A stretch of DNA of 8,019 nt from Actinomycetota bacterium (GTDB lineage: Bacteria; Actinomycetota; Acidimicrobiia; Acidimicrobiales; Ilumatobacteraceae), in NCBI GenBank assembly GCA_009705865.1, contig WLSJ01000082.1, forward strand, positions 1-8,019, written 5' to 3'. The notes beneath the pieces were generated by a model. That model saw only the letters and a program-made list of their open reading frames with translations. It made no database searches and was not told the origin of the DNA. Positions within the stretch are counted from its first letter, which is position 1; each line of letters begins with the position of its first letter. Shown here piece by piece: positions 6,279 through 8,019 of this stretch. The translations under genes were made by a program, and so were the position numbers.

Positions 6279-7085
6279 TTACCGACCTTGAAAGACAGGC
6301 GGCCGCTTTTCAATGAATGCAGCCACTCCTTCTTTGAAATCTTTTGTACGAAACAAAGGAAGTAACTGCAGAAATACATGGTGAACGTTCTGTTCAAATG
6401 TCTCTGTCTCTGCTGCCCTCATCATGCGTTTGATGGCACGTACTGCCAGAGGTGCATTTGATGCAATCTCACCAGCCATGTCCATGACATGAACCATCAG
6501 TTCAGCTGCCGGAACGACCTTATTCACTAGACCCATGTCGAGACATTCGTGTGCCAACAAAGTTCGCCCGGTGAATGCAATTTCGGCGGCGCGCGCATAA
6601 CCAACCATTCGTGGCAACAACCAAGTCCCGCCGCTCTCTGGAAGAATTCCGCGCTTGGCAAAACCCGGCGCCATCTTGGCCGAGTCAGCAGCGATCCGAA
6701 TATCACAACCGAGTGCGATATCGAGACCGTATCCAGCTGCTCCTCCATTCAGCGCACAGATGACAGGCGTATCGAGACCGTGTAGAACGATCGGCGGTGC
6801 CTCCCTAATATTGAATTCAGTCATATTGGCGCCGGTGTCGTCGAGAACGCCGAGTGATTCAGTTTTTCCAGCTTGCGAGCCAAGGTCAAGACCCGCACAG
6901 AAGGCTTTGCCGGCACCTGTAAGAACGATGCATCGCACCTCAGGGTTGTTGTCTGCCTCAAGAAGCTTTTTCGACAACAAATCAAGCATTACTCCAGAGA
7001 TCGTGTTCATACGACCCGGGGCGTTCAACGTAATAGTTGCTATCCGGTTAGAAATTTCGAGGAGGACTTCATCTTCTTTGCTCAT
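6279..7085 (-). CDS. Crotonase-family enoyl-CoA hydratase/isomerase, PaaG-like
   Basis: A 268-residue crotonase-fold protein acting on an acyl-CoA. The oxyanion-hole segments are clear: AFCAGLDLG (61-69) and NGGAAGYGLDIA (113-124), with Gly65 and Gly118 as likely backbone donors. The two glutamates that hydrate enoyl-CoA in classical hydratases (Glu144 and Glu164 of the rat enzyme) align with Asp122 and Phe142 here. An acidic residue is instead present at Glu150, in KRGILPESGGTWLLPRMVG, where PaaG (1,2-epoxyphenylacetyl-CoA isomerase) carries its catalytic Asp. The end KEGVAAFIEKRPPVFQGR also matches PaaG-type proteins. I infer an isomerase-like activity on an unknown acyl-CoA; no other phenylacetate genes are nearby. 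The frame extends upstream to 7202, but that would run antisense through the next gene. ATG 7085 gives the normal length and follows a -10-like hexamer. It is co-transcribed with the J-domain gene. Confidence 0.87.
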   Translation of the reverse strand: MSKEDEVLLEISNRIATITLNAPGRMNTISGVMLDLLSKKLLEADNNPEVRCIVLTGAGKAFCAGLDLGSQAGKTESLGVLDDTGANMTEFNIREAPPIVLHGLDTPVICALNGGAAGYGLDIALGCDIRIAADSAKMAPGFAKRGILPESGGTWLLPRMVGYARAAEIAFTGRTLLAHECLDMGLVNKVVPAAELMVHVMDMAGEIASNAPLAVRAIKRMMRAAETETFEQNVHHVFLQLLPLFRTKDFKEGVAAFIEKRPPVFQGR

Positions 7086-7092
7086 GTCCACC

Positions 7093-7098
7093 AAGATA
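7093..7098 (-). promoter_or_regulatory. Possible -10 hexamer for the crotonase-J-domain operon
   Basis: On the minus strand this reads TATCTT, matching TANNNT, seven bases before the ATG at 7085. That spacing would start the transcript at, or one base before, the start codon, giving a leaderless or nearly leaderless mRNA. A GGTGG between the two could instead be a poor, too-close ribosome binding site. It lies in the 19-base gap between the divergent genes; no clear -35 was found. Confidence 0.4.
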
Positions 7099-7104
7099 AC
7101 AACT

Positions 7105-7791
7105 ATGGATAAGAACAAACCGATCGACTCGCCTGATTCAACCAGCGTGCCCCAACCCACTTTGGATGGCTCTATTGGAGACGGATGCAGGGTTCTACTC
7201 ATCAGACACGGACGTTCCGCTGACGTCGTACCAGGCTCTCCCGAGAGCGCAGACCCTCCGCTACATGAATTAGGTCAACAACAAGCAAAGGCACTTGGCG
7301 AACGTCTGGCTACGGCACAAATTGATGCCGTGTATTCCAGTCACCTCTTGCGTGCGCTACACACAGCACAAGCAGTCGCAACACATCACGGACTTGAAGT
7401 CGGCATATTTGAAGATCTGGAAGAAGTGCGGTTGGGTGATTGGAGTAACGGAGAATTCAGACGTCGTGCAGCAACTGCTGACCCTGAATATGTCGAATGG
7501 GCTAAGACCGGAACCTGGGACGGAATCCCCAATGCTGAAGGTGATCAAAATTTTCGAAATCGCGTAGCAACACGAATCAACGCACTGGCAGCAAAACATG
7601 ACGGTGGCGCAATAGCTGTTGTGTGTCACGGTGGAGTTATCAACGCGTACGTAGCAGCAATGCTCGGCACTCAAAGATCTCTGTGGATGATGGTTGAGAA
7701 CACAAGCATCACCACTGTCAAACTAAGTGAGACTCCAAGCGTTTTAACGCTTAATGATTGCAGTCATCTCTACGATCTCTTGCAAAAGTAG
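7105..7791 (+). CDS. Histidine phosphatase family protein (phosphoglycerate mutase-like)
   Basis: A 228-residue member of the branch-1 histidine phosphatase superfamily, cytoplasmic, acting through a phosphohistidine intermediate. Counting from ATG 7105, the signature LLIRHGRS supplies the nucleophile His35 with Arg34 and Arg38. YSSHLLRALHTA supplies the phosphate-binding Arg83. LEEVRLGDW supplies the likely acid Glu107, and VVCHGGVIN supplies the second histidine, His175. The catalytic set is complete. About 28 residues at the N terminus are polar, Pro/Ser-rich and probably disordered. This layout is shared by broad-specificity phosphatases and small-metabolite phosphatases as well as mutases, so the substrate is open; a true glycolytic dPGM would be longer and more conserved around its substrate loops. 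An in-frame ATG at 7084 is an alternative start, but it would overlap the divergent crotonase ATG. The gene ends five bases before a convergent gene. Confidence 0.88.
   Translation: MDKNKPIDSPDSTSVPQPTLDGSIGDGCRVLLIRHGRSADVVPGSPESADPPLHELGQQQAKALGERLATAQIDAVYSSHLLRALHTAQAVATHHGLEVGIFEDLEEVRLGDWSNGEFRRRAATADPEYVEWAKTGTWDGIPNAEGDQNFRNRVATRINALAAKHDGGAIAVVCHGGVINAYVAAMLGTQRSLWMMVENTSITTVKLSETPSVLTLNDCSHLYDLLQK
7737..7752. repeat. 16-base perfect palindrome inside the end of the phosphatase gene
   Basis: AAGCGTT, TT, AACGCTT: 7-base arms around two bases. As RNA it could fold to a 6-base-pair stem with a TTTA loop, about 37 bases before the phosphatase stop. No T-tract follows, so it is not a standard intrinsic terminator. 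It could be a protein-binding site or chance. Confidence 0.3.
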
Positions 7792-7796
7792 GACGC

Positions 7797-8019
7797 CTAG
7801 TCAATAGCTGTAGACGGTGTAACTACAAGATTGCACACCGCGAACCAAAACGTTGTCGCCCCAACAATGTGAAAAGCGACTAGAGCAACTGGTACACCAG
7901 TGAAGTATTGGCCATAACCAATTACTCCCTGAAACACTGAAGCCAGTAACAACGCCTGCACAGCATCAATAGTGGAACTATCTGATGCATACCGTTTAGT
8001 GGCGAAAGCAAGATATACG
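7797..8019 (-). CDS. ctaA: COX15/CtaA-family heme A synthase, C-terminal part (runs off the window)
   Basis: The last 73 residues of a membrane protein whose start lies beyond the window edge. They begin VYLAFATKRYASDSSTIDAV, a cytoplasmic or loop segment. Two hydrophobic helices follow: QALLLASVFQGVIGYGQYFTG, then PVALVAFHIVGATTFWFAVCNLV, and the short tail ends TPSTAID before TAG at 7799-7797. The QGxIGxxQYFTGxP motif followed by a helix with His in AFHIVGA is the pattern of the final two helices of COX15/CtaA, where this histidine is a heme ligand. That family oxidises heme O to heme A for aa3-type cytochrome oxidase. With only the C terminus visible the assignment rests on this motif. The gene converges on the phosphatase gene, with five bases between the two stops. 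Confidence 0.75.
   Translation of the reverse strand, partial: VYLAFATKRYASDSSTIDAVQALLLASVFQGVIGYGQYFTGVPVALVAFHIVGATTFWFAVCNLVVTPSTAID

Noticed and set aside
7059..7065. GAGGAGG on the plus strand as a strong ribosome binding site for the phosphatase
   Set aside because: It is 18 bases from ATG 7084 and 12 from a TTG at 7078, too far for good function, and is explained as the antisense of the crotonase codons for VLL.
6655..7104. Upstream extension of the phosphatase frame by about 150 residues
   Set aside because: The frame is open only because it runs antisense to the crotonase gene. The crotonase protein is conserved there, while the extension (Ser/Arg/Pro-rich) resembles nothing and precedes a complete phosphatase domain.
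7086..7202. 39-residue N-terminal extension of the crotonase to 7202
   Set aside because: It has no family similarity, runs antisense through the phosphatase N terminus, and the family normally starts near MSKEDEVLLEIS.
1..8019. CRISPR arrays, tRNA or rRNA genes, insertion sequences, phage or defence modules
   Set aside because: I looked for spaced repeats, cloverleaf ends, transposase motifs and toxin-antitoxin pairs on both strands and saw none; the recognised genes are housekeeping or metabolic.

Overview
This window is a densely packed stretch of bacterial chromosome holding nine genes recognisable over most or all of their length and the 3' end of a tenth. I estimate mid-range GC by eye. 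The best taxonomic clue is a 478-residue GuaB1-type protein (an IMP dehydrogenase relative carrying CBS domains), a form typical of Actinomycetota. It sits next to cmk and plsC. A start codon whose -10-like hexamer lies only six bases upstream, and further such compact starts, fit the leaderless mRNAs common in that phylum. A streamlined actinobacterium, possibly of the Acidimicrobiia, is my inference; nothing here fixes the genus.

Layout. (1) Bases 1-105 hold an unresolved edge: no recognisable gene, but a perfect 15-base dyad at 37-51. (2) An M18 aminopeptidase runs + from about 106 to 1341. (3) Convergent with it is a minus-strand operon, guaB1 (4103-2667), cmk (2664-2020), plsC (2027-1338), linking purine nucleotide salvage, CMP phosphorylation and phospholipid acylation. 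(4) Diverging from guaB1 across 27 bases is a plus-strand pair: an alpha/beta hydrolase (4131-4826) and the t6A tRNA-modification enzyme TsaC/Sua5 (4823-5743), joined by an ATGA stop/start overlap. (5) Convergent with these is a minus-strand pair: a crotonase-family enzyme resembling PaaG-type isomerases (7085-6279) and a small J-domain protein (6270-5740). (6) Diverging from the crotonase gene across 19 bases is a histidine-phosphatase-family protein (+, 7105-7791). (7) Five bases later, convergent, is the C-terminal end of a COX15/CtaA-like heme A synthase (minus, 7797 to the window end).

The genes are mostly housekeeping: peptide turnover, nucleotide balance, lipid synthesis, tRNA modification, acyl-CoA chemistry and respiratory heme. 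I see no mobile element, phage gene, CRISPR array, tRNA, rRNA, toxin-antitoxin or defence system. The points worth a second look are the extreme packing (TTAA and CTAA shared by opposing stop codons, two very short divergent promoter regions), the CBS-bearing GMP-reductase-type GuaB1, the crotonase lacking both classical hydratase glutamates, and a J-domain joined to an unrecognised C-terminal domain. No stretch longer than 300 bases lacks a gene.
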